Shown piece by piece: positions 16,899-25,134 of a stretch of 64,000 nt of DNA (positions within the stretch are counted from its first letter, which is position 1; every line of letters begins with the position of its first letter). A model generated the notes under the pieces. It searched no databases, was not told the origin of the DNA, and saw only the letters and a list, made by a program, of their open reading frames with translations. The stretch covers positions 1 to 64,000 of the forward strand of contig JAGLIF010000002.1 in NCBI GenBank assembly GCA_023143095.1. The letters run 5' to 3'. The position numbers and the translations under genes were made by a program. Source of the stretch: Candidatus Altimarinota bacterium. Its GTDB lineage: Bacteria; Patescibacteriota; Gracilibacteria; UBA4473.

Positions 16899-17322
16899 AG
16901 ACGGCAAAACAATTTGGGGTTTCCCATAATTTTATTCGTTTAATTTTGAGTGTTTTGTTGTATTTTTTTTCAAATTTTGGTTCTAGGTTTTTCCAAATAA
17001 ACAAAATAATGTTTTCAACTGTTGGTATTTTTGACATAATGACAAATTTGGAATCAGAGTTTTTGAGAAAATCTAAAAGTGCTGAATCTTTTTCGTAAAC
17101 CAAAAAAGCGTGATCAAGTGTTTCTAAAAACTCATTAGCTATAGTTTTTACATCATAAAAATCAAACACCATACCTTCAAAGCTTTTGTTTGGAGTTTCC
17201 AAGATATTGCCGCTCAAGGTGAGCTCCATTTTATAACGATGTCCGTGCATATTTTTGCACTTAGAGTGATGATTTGGGATTCGATGTCCTGCATCAAATT
17301 CAAAAATTCTAGTAATTTCCAT
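16888..17322 (-). CDS. queD: 6-carboxytetrahydropterin synthase
   Basis: First committed queuosine enzyme, acting on dihydroneopterin triphosphate. I start at MEITRIFEFDAGHRI (17322); the open frame extends further upstream only through two tRNA genes. Zinc ligands are in DAGHR and the HGHRY motif, the catalytic Cys in SKCKNMHGH, and the further motifs LDHAFL and TVENI are visible. The protein has 144 residues. It is the first gene of the que operon and begins 9 bases downstream of the tRNA-Leu 3' end. Confidence 0.95.
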   Translation of the reverse strand: MEITRIFEFDAGHRIPNHHSKCKNMHGHRYKMELTLSGNILETPNKSFEGMVFDFYDVKTIANEFLETLDHAFLVYEKDSALLDFLKNSDSKFVIMSKIPTVENIILFIWKNLEPKFEKKYNKTLKIKRIKLWETPNCFAVYEG

Positions 17323-17330
17323 TTTTTTTA

Positions 17331-17419
<89 letters not shown>

Positions 17420-17423
17420 TTGT

Positions 17424-17497
17424 TGGAGGTGCCGTCCGGGATCGAACCGGAATACAAGGCTTTGCAGGCCTCTGCGTAGCCATTCCGCCACGGCACC
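17424..17497 (-). tRNA. tRNA-Cys (anticodon GCA)
   Basis: Minus-strand acceptor GGTGCCG pairs with CGGCACC, with discriminator T and encoded CCA. The anticodon loop is CTGCAAA (GCA). The T arm is CCGGTTCGATCCCGG. U73 with a GCA anticodon is typical of tRNA-Cys. It is 5 bases upstream of tRNA-Leu. Confidence 0.95.
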
Positions 17498-17580
17498 TCA
17501 GTGAAAAATATATTTTCAAAAAGTGGTAAAATTCCGAAATGATTCTATGGAAACTCTGATAAAAAACAAAATAAAAAAGC

Positions 17581-18093
17581 TTATTTTTTATCTACTGACT
17601 TTTTCCAAGAATTTATAATTTGTTTACAGTCAGATGTTTTTCCTTCCATGAATTCGAAGCTGCAACTTCCATAAAGAAAAAACTCTGTATTGGGAATCGG
17701 TATTATTTTTTGATGAAATTCACGAAGGGGGGAGTTGACAGACGGTTTTCCTTGGAAAACAAGCAATTCATCAGAAAAAGAAATAGGATGGAAGTAGAAA
17801 AATCCTTTAGAGGCTTCTTTGTAGAGCGTTTGTGAAAGAGTTTTGGTGTCCCCAAGCTGTTGAATAATAAAATTTTCGTCGTTTTTCTGTGCAATAAGGA
17901 TATTTTTGATATTTAATTCGTCGTGGAGGATTGTCCAGTCTTTTGGAAGCTTATATTCAAAAATAACATTTGAAATTTTAAATTTGCCAGTATTCCATTC
18001 TTCTTGCATGAAAGAATAAGAGCATCCCGTAAGAATGATGCTTAATACAATGAGAAATTTTTTTTGTATGAAATTGATATTTTGTTTTATCAT
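17581..18093 (-). CDS. Small predicted lipoprotein of unknown function
   Basis: The 170 residues begin with a basic N-terminus, a hydrophobic stretch (FLIVLSIILTGC) and a lipobox LTGC, so the mature protein would start at Cys24 and be membrane-anchored. The rest is soluble with no repeats (VIFEYKLPKDWTI, IPNTEFFLYGSCSFEF) and two more Cys near the end. I do not recognise the family. It precedes the tRNA-que cluster on the same strand and diverges from rlmH. Confidence 0.7.
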   Translation of the reverse strand: MIKQNINFIQKKFLIVLSIILTGCSYSFMQEEWNTGKFKISNVIFEYKLPKDWTILHDELNIKNILIAQKNDENFIIQQLGDTKTLSQTLYKEASKGFFYFHPISFSDELLVFQGKPSVNSPLREFHQKIIPIPNTEFFLYGSCSFEFMEGKTSDCKQIINSWKKSVDKK

Positions 18094-18156
18094 TTTTCTT
18101 TTCTATACTTTAATTTGTTTATTATTTATTGTAAAATTTAAGGGTAATTTGATTAG

Positions 18157-18612
18157 ATGAAAATAAAAATTTATTTTTTCGGAAAAAAGAATGAAATTTT
18201 AGATTGGGAAAAAGAATATCTGCGACGAATTGGATTTCGTTGTAAATGTGAGCTAATACCGCTTGCTCAGGCAGGAATAACGGAAGGGGTAAAAGCTAAG
18301 AAAATAGAGGCTGATAATTTTTTGAACAAAATTAGTGATCAGGATTTTCTTATTGCTTTCGATGAAAATGGAATAGAGAAAGATTCGATGGATTTTTCAA
18401 AATGGATCAAAGAAACACTTGAAAACAGAGGAGAAGTGATTTTTATTATGGGTGGAGCACATGGTTTGCATCGAAGCATTTTAGATAGAGTGAATTTGAA
18501 ATTGCGTTTTGGAAAAATGGTTTGGACTCGAAATTTATTTCGATTGATGGCATTGGAACAAATTTATCGAGCTCTCGAGATTGCAGGGGGAAGCAATTTC
18601 CACAAAGAATGA
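18157..18612 (+). CDS. rlmH: 23S rRNA pseudouridine-1915 N3-methyltransferase
   Basis: SPOUT methyltransferase acting on m3Psi1915 of 23S rRNA. The 151 residues have the SAM-binding loop FIMGGAHGLHRSIL near residue 92 and the C-terminal signature ALEQIYRALEIAGGSNFHKE, the counterpart of the usual EQLYRA...YHK end. Stop codon TGA. It is convergent with prfB. Confidence 0.93.
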   Translation: MKIKIYFFGKKNEILDWEKEYLRRIGFRCKCELIPLAQAGITEGVKAKKIEADNFLNKISDQDFLIAFDENGIEKDSMDFSKWIKETLENRGEVIFIMGGAHGLHRSILDRVNLKLRFGKMVWTRNLFRLMALEQIYRALEIAGGSNFHKE

Positions 18613-18639
18613 GTCTTAGGTTAGCATTAAGAGGAGAAA

Positions 18640-18713
18640 ATGGATTCCTGCCTTTGCAGGAATGAGGGTAGAAGAAAAAGAGTTCGAACTTAGAAAACTT
18701 AAAGTTTGAATTC
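18640..18713. terminator. R2 palindrome plus AGTTCGAACT-type hairpin between rlmH and prfB
   Basis: An R2 copy (GGATTCCTGCctttGCAGGAATGA, 18640-18668) is followed by a second inverted repeat, GAGTTCGAACTT (18680-18691) with AAGTTTGAATTC (18702-18713). The two hairpins separate two convergent genes and probably terminate both. Confidence 0.5.
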
Positions 18714-18720
18714 TTTGATA

Positions 18721-19803
18721 TTACTTATTTCTCAAAAAAGCTTGAATAAATCCGTTGATTTCTCCATCAAAAACTTTTTCTGGATTATTTTCTTCGTAAT
18801 TTGTTCGATGGTCTTTTACGAGTTTGTAAGGATGAAGAGTGTAAGTTCGGATTTGAGAGCCAAAAGCAGCATCCATTTTTTCTCCTCGAAGTTCTTCAAT
18901 TTTTTGTGTTTGTTGTTCGATTTTTAGTTGAAGTAATCGTGATTTAAGGACTTTCATAGCAGCAGCTTTATTTTGCAGTTGAGATTTTTCGTTTTGGCAA
19001 CTTACCACAAGATTTAAAGGTAGATAAGTGATTCGAACGGCTGAATCAGTTGTATTGACGCTTTGTCCTCCACAGCCAGAACTTCGAAATACATCGATTC
19101 GAAGGTTTTTTTCCTCGATGTGCACATCGGTGTCATTTTTTATCATTGGGAGGACTTCTATTTTTGAAAAAGAAGTTTGTCGAAGATTTTTAGCATTAAA
19201 AGGAGATAGTCGAATGAGACGGTGAACACCGTTTTCAGATTGGAGAAATCCATATACAGCTTCTCCAGAAATTTCGATTGTGGCGGATTTTAATCCAGAT
19301 TCGGAAGTTGATTCTTCCAATATTTTAATTTTGAACTTTTTTTGTTCACAAAATCGTAAATACATGCGAAATAGCATTTGACAGAAATCTTCTGCATCTT
19401 GTCCTCCGTTTCCCACATGGATGGACAAAATAGCGTTACCTCTATCATATTTGCCAGAAAAGAGAAGTTTTGTTTCTTCTTCTAGAAAAAGTTTTTCGAA
19501 AGTTTGTACTTCGGTTTCTATTTCTGGCAATTCTTTTTTCGAAGCGATTTCCAGTAATTCAGGAAGGTCTTTCAATTCATTTTTAATTTCACTCCAAGTT
19601 TTTATAAAGCTCTCAAAATGGGCTAGGTTTTGAGAAACTTCTTGAGCTTTTTCTTGATCGTTCCAAAAACCTGGTTTTTCGGTAATTTTTTGAAGAGAGT
19701 TGATTTTTGATTGTTTTGTTTCAAGATTGAGTGTTTTTTCAATTGACTTAAATTTAGAGGTAAGTGTTTTGAGTATTTCACTAAGTTCAGATTTAGTCAT
19801 CAA
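18721..19803 (-). CDS. prfB: Peptide chain release factor 2
   Basis: Terminates translation at UGA and UAA. The 360 residues carry the RF2 tripeptide SPF (RLSPFNAKNLRQT), which reads UGA/UAA, and the GGQ loop (SGCGGQSVNTTDSAVR) that hydrolyses peptidyl-tRNA. The frame is continuous from the N-terminus, with no programmed frameshift as in E. coli. Its presence supports UGA as a stop in this organism. It lies downstream of ftsZ on the same strand. Confidence 0.96.
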   Translation of the reverse strand: MMTKSELSEILKTLTSKFKSIEKTLNLETKQSKINSLQKITEKPGFWNDQEKAQEVSQNLAHFESFIKTWSEIKNELKDLPELLEIASKKELPEIETEVQTFEKLFLEEETKLLFSGKYDRGNAILSIHVGNGGQDAEDFCQMLFRMYLRFCEQKKFKIKILEESTSESGLKSATIEISGEAVYGFLQSENGVHRLIRLSPFNAKNLRQTSFSKIEVLPMIKNDTDVHIEEKNLRIDVFRSSGCGGQSVNTTDSAVRITYLPLNLVVSCQNEKSQLQNKAAAMKVLKSRLLQLKIEQQTQKIEELRGEKMDAAFGSQIRTYTLHPYKLVKDHRTNYEENNPEKVFDGEINGFIQAFLRNK

Positions 19804-19875
19804 AAAAAGTTTATATCAAAAAACGGGAAAAAGCGAAAAAAAGTGTATACTAGTGGTTCGTTTTTACAGGCGGTA

Positions 19876-21021
19876 TTATCGCATTCGATTTCTCAAAAAT
19901 GCTGGTGTTTCGAGATCACTGCCATCAGTAGTTCCCGAAGAGTCATCAAGAGAAAAAGCTTTTCTCATAAGTTGTGCATGTCCAGGTTTTTTAGCAGCTC
20001 CAGAAGAAAATCCAGTAGCAATTACTGTGATTTTCATTTCGCCTGTATAGTTTTCGTTAATAACGGCTCCAAAAATAATATTTGCTTCTGGATCAGCGGC
20101 TTCGGTTATTACTTTAGCGGCTTCATCAATTTCATACATAGAAAGATCATTTCCACCAGTTATATTGAAAAGAATTCCTTTTGCTCCACGAACAGATTGT
20201 TCGAGCAAAGGTGATTCGATAGCGGCTTTAGCAGCTTCTGTAGCTCGATCTTCACCAGCACCATAACCAATTCCCATAAGAGCTGTACCAGCATCTTTCA
20301 TGATGGATTTAATATCAGCAAAGTCTACATTGATCAGTCCATGAAGGGTAATCAAGTCAGCAATGCCTTGGACACCCTGTCGGAGAACTTCATCTACAAC
20401 AGAAAAAGCATCGGTGAGAGGTGTTTTTCGATCAATAATAGATAAAATTCGATCGTTTGGAATAGTAATAAGTGTATCCACTTCTTTTTTTAATTCTTCA
20501 TAACCAGTATCGGCTTTTTTCATTCGGAGTTGTCCTTCAAAAGAAAAAGGTCTTGTAACAACTCCGACAGTTAATGCACCAAGTTCTCTAGCAACACTAG
20601 CAATAACAGGAGCAGCACCAGTTCCAGTTCCTCCGCCAAGTCCGCAGGTAACAAAAACCATATCAGCACCCTTAAGAGCAGATTTTAATTCTTCAATAGA
20701 TTCTTCAGCAGCCAATTTTCCTACATCGGGATTCGCTCCAGCACCAAGACCTCTAGTAGCTTCGCGTCCAATATGAATTTTATTATCTGCTTCTGAATGA
20801 TAAAGTGCTTGAGCATCTGTATTTATGGCAATGAATTTTACATTAGCAAAATCAGCACTCACCATACGATTAACTGCATTTGAACCACCTCCACCAATAC
20901 CGACAACAACAATATTTGCTATAGGTGCCAAATCAGGAATATTTGCAGAAGAGGCAGTTTTTGTTTGAGTTTTTTTTTCTTCTTTTGAGTTTTTCATAGA
21001 AGATTGGAGTAGATCTTTCAT
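19876..21021 (-). CDS. ftsZ: Cell division protein FtsZ
   Basis: Tubulin-like GTPase that forms the division ring. The 381 residues have an N-terminal Lys/Thr-rich extension (1-30), the [13 protein letters not shown] loop, the tubulin signature [10 protein letters not shown] and the T7 region [10 protein letters not shown]-terminal linker ends in the conserved [11 protein letters not shown] tail that binds FtsA. It follows ftsA by 51 bases in the usual ftsA-ftsZ order. Confidence 0.97.
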   Translation of the reverse strand: MKDLLQSSMKNSKEEKKTQTKTASSANIPDLAPIANIVVVGIGGGGSNAVNRMVSADFANVKFIAINTDAQALYHSEADNKIHIGREATRGLGAGANPDVGKLAAEESIEELKSALKGADMVFVTCGLGGGTGTGAAPVIASVARELGALTVGVVTRPFSFEGQLRMKKADTGYEELKKEVDTLITIPNDRILSIIDRKTPLTDAFSVVDEVLRQGVQGIADLITLHGLINVDFADIKSIMKDAGTALMGIGYGAGEDRATEAAKAAIESPLLEQSVRGAKGILFNITGGNDLSMYEIDEAAKVITEAADPEANIIFGAVINENYTGEMKITVIATGFSSGAAKKPGHAQLMRKAFSLDDSSGTTDGSDLETPAFLRNRMR

Positions 21022-21072
21022 TTTTTATGGGTTAATGAATGAGTTTTATTATGAGTTAAAGATAATAAGTTT

Positions 21073-22302
21073 TTAAGGAAGTAATTTTTTGAACCATTTT
21101 GAGATAGAGCTGAAATTTTTTCCAAAGTCAAAGTCTAAAAAGGATTTGGAACTACCGTATCGATTTGCAAAATGTAAAAGTCCTACAAGATTTGCAAAAC
21201 CAGGGTCATCAATACGATCTACAATACCTTCAATATTTTTAGGGAATCCTATTTGGACTGGAAGTTGAAGGGATTCTCGTGCTAAATCAACCGTTCCAGG
21301 CATTTTTACACCACCTCCACATAAAATTGCTCCAGCAGGGAGCATTCCATCTCGTCCAATTTTTGAGAGTTCATCACGCACCAATAAGAATATTTCATGA
21401 TATCGTGCTTCAATAATTTTTGCTGAGTGTCTTTTGTTTACAGAATGAGCATCGGTTTTAGAAATCTGAGAAAGATCAATTTCTTCTCGTTCATTCACAT
21501 CATCTGGTAAACATGTTCCATACTCAATTTTCACTTTTTCAGCTGTTTCGATTGCACATCGAAGACCAATAGCAAGATCGTTTGTTACATGTTCTCCTCC
21601 GACAGGAAGTATGGAAGAATAAATAATAGAACTTTCTTCAAAAACGGCTATATTTGTACAAGTGGCTCCAATTTCGACAAGTACTACGCCCAATTCTTTT
21701 TGTTTTCGATCAAGTACTGATTCGGCACAAGCCAGAACTGAAGGGATAATTTCTTCTGTATCTACACCTGTTTGATAAAGACATTTTTCAAGATTTTTGA
21801 TAGCGGCTGTTTGTCCTGTGATGATATGAGCTTCTACTTCTAAACGAATGCCAGTCATTCCGACTGGATACTTGATGCTTTTTTGAGAATCAACAGAGAA
21901 GTTTTTTGGAATGATTCGAAGAATTTCTCTATTAGAAGGAAGGGAAACGGCTCTAGCCGCTTCAAGTACTCTGTCAACATCATCTTCACTGATTTCAGCA
22001 TTTTGACCGTTTATAGCGATAACGCCTTTTGAATCATAAGTTTCAATATGTGTTCCTGAAACACCAACGAAAACACGATGGATAGGTTCTCCTGCCATTC
22101 TTTCTGCGTCATCCAATGAAGCTGTTATATTAGAAGCAGCTTCTTCTATATCTGTAATCATTCCTTTTCGGATTCCATTTGAAGGAGAAATACCTACACC
22201 GATAATATTAATATTATTTTTCTTCTCTTCTACTGTACCGACAATGGTTCTGATTTTTGAGGATCCAATGTCCAATCCTACCAATATTTTCGAGTTTGAC
22301 AT
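21073..22302 (-). CDS. ftsA: Cell division protein FtsA
   Basis: Actin-like protein that tethers FtsZ to the membrane. The 409 residues have the phosphate-1 loop VGLDIGSSKIRTIVG, the SHS2-type 1C domain, the adenosine motif AILCGGGVKMPG near residue 340, and a C-terminal amphipathic end (SISKWFKKLLP) suited to membrane targeting. It is upstream of ftsZ. No ftsQ or mur gene precedes it. Confidence 0.96.
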   Translation of the reverse strand: MSNSKILVGLDIGSSKIRTIVGTVEEKKNNINIIGVGISPSNGIRKGMITDIEEAASNITASLDDAERMAGEPIHRVFVGVSGTHIETYDSKGVIAINGQNAEISEDDVDRVLEAARAVSLPSNREILRIIPKNFSVDSQKSIKYPVGMTGIRLEVEAHIITGQTAAIKNLEKCLYQTGVDTEEIIPSVLACAESVLDRKQKELGVVLVEIGATCTNIAVFEESSIIYSSILPVGGEHVTNDLAIGLRCAIETAEKVKIEYGTCLPDDVNEREEIDLSQISKTDAHSVNKRHSAKIIEARYHEIFLLVRDELSKIGRDGMLPAGAILCGGGVKMPGTVDLARESLQLPVQIGFPKNIEGIVDRIDDPGFANLVGLLHFANRYGSSKSFLDFDFGKNFSSISKWFKKLLP

Positions 22303-22628
22303 TTTTATTTTGGGTCAGATCAAATTCACGAAAACAACGGTAGCAGAGAAGATTTCCTTGTGCAAATGTTTTTTTCTTAAGGGGCATTCGTGAGTTTTTT
22401 TTGTGTTCAAACTTACTTGCTTTTGAAGAGGGGTAATTTAAATTGAGTCTCATAAAAAAAAACTTTAAAAAACAAAATATTTGTTCAGATTTGGTTGATA
22501 AAAATAGTGGGTAAGATTCTTGAAAGAATGGACTTTTTCTCTTTGGAATGAGGGAATTTTGTTTTTTTTGTTTTTTCTTTAAAGAAGGAAAATTAATTTT
22601 ATTGAAAATAAGTTAGATTCTTTTTTAG
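22303..22628. other. Gap of about 325 bases upstream of ftsA; no gene recognised
   Basis: AT-rich sequence between ftsA and the exonuclease gene. It should hold the ftsA promoter and leader. A short minus-strand frame entering from here overlaps the ftsA start and has no recognisable protein features. No repeats or strong hairpins were noticed. Confidence 0.5.
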
Positions 22629-23567
22629 TTAGAATAGTGAGGTTTGTGCTTCATTATCACTTTTTTTTGTGTCCTTATTTTGTTCTTGTTTATCACCTTG
22701 TTCAAGTCTTTTGTTCAAATTTTCAGTTCGTTTTTTCAGATGAAGAAAATTTAATTGGTCGAAAAATTTACTAATAGTGTCTGGAGAAAATTGGAATTCG
22801 TTTTTTTCTGAAAAATCGGATTCAACAGGAACATTTAAGTGAATTTGAGCGAGTGTTTGACAATGAAAGGCCTTTTTTTTATCTATTTCCAATTTTTCTC
22901 TTACTTTGGATTTTATTTGATCGAGATTTTCATAGATACCTTCTAATGTTTTAAAGTCTTCTAGGAGTTGTACGCAGTTTTTGGGACCAAGACCAGCTAC
23001 TCCTTTGTAATTATCGGAACTATCTCCACAAATTGCTTTATAATCAACAATTTGTTCAGGCCAGATGCCGAGTTTTTCATGTGTTTTAGCTCGATCAAAC
23101 ATTAAAGGTGTTTTTCCATTGAATTTTGCTAGATGAATGCGGTCGGATATAAGTTGCAAGAAATCAAGGTCACCACTTAAAATAAATGTTTCTAAGTTTT
23201 CTTTTTCGGCTCTTTTGGCAAGTGTCCCAATGATGTCATCTGCTTCGAAACCAGGTTTTTTTAATACATTGAGTTGAAACTGTTCTACCAGTTCAAAGAT
23301 TAATGGTAGTTGATCATAAAATTCATCAGGTGCTTTTTTCCGATGGGCTTTATATGTGTCGTCCAACTTATGTCGAAAGGTTTTTTCTTTGGTATCAAAA
23401 GCCACATAAAAAAAGTTAGGCTGAAATTGTTCTATTATTTGTAGAAGAGATGAACCAAAGCCAAAAACCATGCCGATGGGCTTGCCTTGATAAATAGGAG
23501 CAAATTTTACAGCATGAAAGCTACGATGCATTAGTGCATTTCCATCAAGAAGAACAACTTTTTTCAT
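22629..23567 (-). CDS. Stand-alone 5'-3' exonuclease / flap endonuclease (PolA N-domain type)
   Basis: Structure-specific nuclease that would remove RNA primers and flaps. I start at MKKVVLLDGNALMHRSF (23567). Metal-binding and helical-arch segments are visible: VAFDTKEKTFRHKL, KKPGFEADDIIGTLA, LSGDLDFLQL, and a helix-hairpin-helix KAICGDSSDNYKGVAGLGPK. There are 312 residues and no polymerase domain. The C-terminus ends in EAQTSLF, matching the beta-clamp-binding pentapeptide QxxLF (inference). Divergent from the gene at 23682. Confidence 0.9.
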   Translation of the reverse strand: MKKVVLLDGNALMHRSFHAVKFAPIYQGKPIGMVFGFGSSLLQIIEQFQPNFFYVAFDTKEKTFRHKLDDTYKAHRKKAPDEFYDQLPLIFELVEQFQLNVLKKPGFEADDIIGTLAKRAEKENLETFILSGDLDFLQLISDRIHLAKFNGKTPLMFDRAKTHEKLGIWPEQIVDYKAICGDSSDNYKGVAGLGPKNCVQLLEDFKTLEGIYENLDQIKSKVREKLEIDKKKAFHCQTLAQIHLNVPVESDFSEKNEFQFSPDTISKFFDQLNFLHLKKRTENLNKRLEQGDKQEQNKDTKKSDNEAQTSLF

Positions 23568-23651
23568 ATAAATTAAGGTTAACAATTTATATTCTTCATG
23601 TTTTTCATTTTTGGGCAATGACATTTTGTAGACCAAGAGTATTTTTTTTGG

Positions 23652-23657
23652 TATAAT
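23652..23657 (+). promoter_or_regulatory. Likely -10 element (TATAAT) of the GT-B-like gene
   Basis: TATAAT lies 24 bases upstream of the ATG at 23682, in the short divergent region between two genes. A TTGTAG sits about 20 bases further upstream, wider than ideal for a -35. Confidence 0.4.
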
Positions 23658-23681
23658 GATTAGATTAAAATTTAAAAAAAA

Positions 23682-24215
23682 ATGGTCACAAAAACTGTAT
23701 TGGAAAAAACAACGAGATTTGCTACTAAACATTTTAAAGTTGGTGTGATATCTCCACTTACGAATAAAAGAAATGCTAAAAACTTTTTCCAAGCTTGTGA
23801 GGCTGCTTGTGAACTTGGGTTTGTGATATCAGTTTTAGCGGTAGGGGATGAAGATTCTCAGGCAAAATGTTTTGAATTAGAGAAGCATTATCCAGAACAG
23901 TTTGAGGTATTAGAGGCGATTCCAAAGAATAAGAGTTATATATTGAATCATGTGGATATAGTATTATTTCCAGCTACTCCATCGGAAGATAATCTAAAGA
24001 AAGTTATGAAAAAAGGGATTGTACCGATCATGCCTTATCAAAAAGATTTTTCTAATTTTGATGCGCAAAAGGAAGAAGGAAATGCTTTTTTATTTAAAGA
24101 AGATAGTTTTTGGGAATTGTTAGCCACTATGATTCGGGCGTTTGAAAATTTTAAGTTTTCTTATGATTGGGGGAATTTGCAAAAGCATGTGAAGAAGACT
24201 TCAGAGAATATCTAG
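23682..24215 (+). CDS. Lone C-terminal GT-B glycosyltransferase-like domain
   Basis: A 177-residue cytosolic protein. The sequence resembles only the C-terminal Rossmann half of glycogen/starch-synthase type GT-B enzymes: FKVGVISPLTNKRNA, an HVDIVLFPATPSEDN segment, then EEGNAFLFKEDS and a terminal WGNLQKHVKK of the kind that follows the nucleotide-sugar site. There is no N-terminal acceptor domain and no signal peptide. Enzyme activity alone seems unlikely; a binding or regulatory role is possible. The family call is tentative. Confidence 0.55.
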   Translation: MVTKTVLEKTTRFATKHFKVGVISPLTNKRNAKNFFQACEAACELGFVISVLAVGDEDSQAKCFELEKHYPEQFEVLEAIPKNKSYILNHVDIVLFPATPSEDNLKKVMKKGIVPIMPYQKDFSNFDAQKEEGNAFLFKEDSFWELLATMIRAFENFKFSYDWGNLQKHVKKTSENI

Positions 24216-24302
24216 TATAATTTGATAAAAAATTCTACAAGAAAAATTTCATTTTGTGATTGCGTTCACAGAAATTTTTTTTAAAATAGCATAGCTCTTT
24301 GT

Positions 24303-24541
24303 AAAACAGGGTTCCCACAAAATTCGAAGCGACGCGCGGGTTTTGAAGGGAAGAGGAGGTGAAGCGAAGCAACGAAGTTTTTCTGCAAAGCAGAAAACGA
24401 AGTAAGTGAAGTATTTGTCTTAAAAACAGGGCTCCCACAAAATCCGAAGCGAAGCGAAGGTTTTGAAGGGAAGAGGAGGTGATGCGGAGCAACGGAGTTT
24501 TTCTGCAAAGCAGAAAACGAAGTAAGCGAAGCAATCACTGA
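24303..24541. repeat. Two tandem copies of a 120-bp repeat next to tRNA-Leu
   Basis: Copy 1 starts at 24303 and copy 2 at 24423. Both run aaaacaggg[t/c]tcccac, then GGTTTTGAAGGGAAGAGGAG and TTTTTCTGCaaaGCAGAAAA, and differ by roughly ten substitutions. The units are purine-rich on plus, full of GAAGCGAAG runs, and each includes a TTCTGCaaaGCAGAA hairpin. The array ends directly against the tRNA-Leu 5' end. It fills the 331 bases between the GT-B-like gene and the tRNA; no protein is credible here. Confidence 0.85.
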
Positions 24542-24546
24542 CGACG

Positions 24547-24631
24547 CGCGGGTGGTGGAATTGGTAGACACGCTGGTTTTAGGCACCAGTGCCGTTATGG
24601 TGTGAAGGTTCGAGTCCTTTCCCGCGTACCA
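24547..24631 (+). tRNA. tRNA-Leu (anticodon UAG)
   Basis: Acceptor GCGCGGG pairs with CCCGCGT (G-U at the first pair), discriminator A, CCA encoded. The anticodon stem CTGGT/ACCAG holds loop TTTAGGC, anticodon TAG. A long variable arm and the T arm with GGTTCGAGTCC are present. An intrinsic terminator follows. Confidence 0.94.
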
Positions 24632-24650
24632 CAAAGAAAAAAAGAAAAAA

Positions 24651-24682
24651 GCCATCCTTGTGATGTTTTTTTTCTTTTTTAT
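24651..24682 (+). terminator. Terminator of tRNA-Leu
   Basis: Short hairpin CATCcttgtGATG followed by T8CT6AT5. A near-identical copy occurs at 24826-24857. Confidence 0.55.
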
Positions 24683-24797
24683 TTTTCGTCGTAGACTAAA
24701 ATACTCGAACCGCGAAGGTTCGCATTTTTGATAGAAACGAAGTAATATTTCAAAAATCCTTCGGTGAAATTTTGCAAAGCAAAATGAGCAAGAAGAA

Positions 24798-24862
24798 TCC
24801 TTTCCCGCGTATTATAAAATGAAAAGTCATCCTTGCGATGTTTTTTTTCTTTTTTATTTTTC
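24798..24862 (+). repeat. Duplicated tRNA-Leu 3' end and terminator remnant
   Basis: TCCTTTCCCGCGTA (24798-24811) is identical to bases 24615-24628 of the tRNA-Leu 3' end. It is followed at 24826 by a nearly exact copy of the tRNA terminator (two compensating changes in the hairpin). The 5' portion of the tRNA is absent. It marks either a decayed tandem tRNA copy or the boundary of a lost insertion, 183 bases downstream of the intact gene. Confidence 0.7.
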
Positions 24863-24932
24863 CCTTGCATCAAAACAGTGTATTTCAAAACCACTCATTA
24901 AGTCTTTGTCAGAAAAGCTTAACAGGAATTAG

Positions 24933-24972
24933 TTATGTAATGATTATAATCATGATTATAATCATTACATAA
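24933..24972. repeat. Perfect 40-bp palindrome, copy 1
   Basis: Every base of this 40-bp stretch is its own reverse complement about a central CATG. Outer arms are TTATGTA/TACATAA, middle ATGA/TCAT, core TTATAATCATGATTATAA. A second copy lies at 44968-45007 with different but again complementary middle bases. It sits in the 503-base gap between tRNA-Leu and the GT2 gene. Confidence 0.92.
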
Positions 24973-25033
24973 ATTTTATAACAAAAAAATAATAATTGAG
25001 AAATCCTTGTCGTTGAGTTCTGGAATAAGTAAA

Positions 25034-25062
25034 ATGGATTCCTGTCTTCGCAGGAATGAGGG
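25034..25062 (+). repeat. Repeat R2 copy
   Basis: GGATTCCTGTcttcGCAGGAATGA with flanking AT and GAGGG; one arm position is changed to T (G-U wobble), leaving the hairpin paired. It lies 73 bases before the GT2 start. Confidence 0.8.
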
Positions 25063-25134
25063 AGAAGAGGTAGGAATGAGAGGTTGACCTTTAATGACAT
25101 TGAAAACTCTTTTATATTCAATATCATTTATTTG

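Noticed and set aside
22214-22453. Short minus-strand frame upstream of ftsA as a possible ftsQ remnant
   Set aside because: It overlaps the ftsA start in another frame, has no membrane segment and no similarity I can see to FtsQ.
24281-24655. Minus-strand frame of 124 codons across tRNA-Leu and the tandem repeats
   Set aside because: It is antisense to a tRNA gene and its peptide repeats simply mirror the 120-bp DNA repeat; no protein features.
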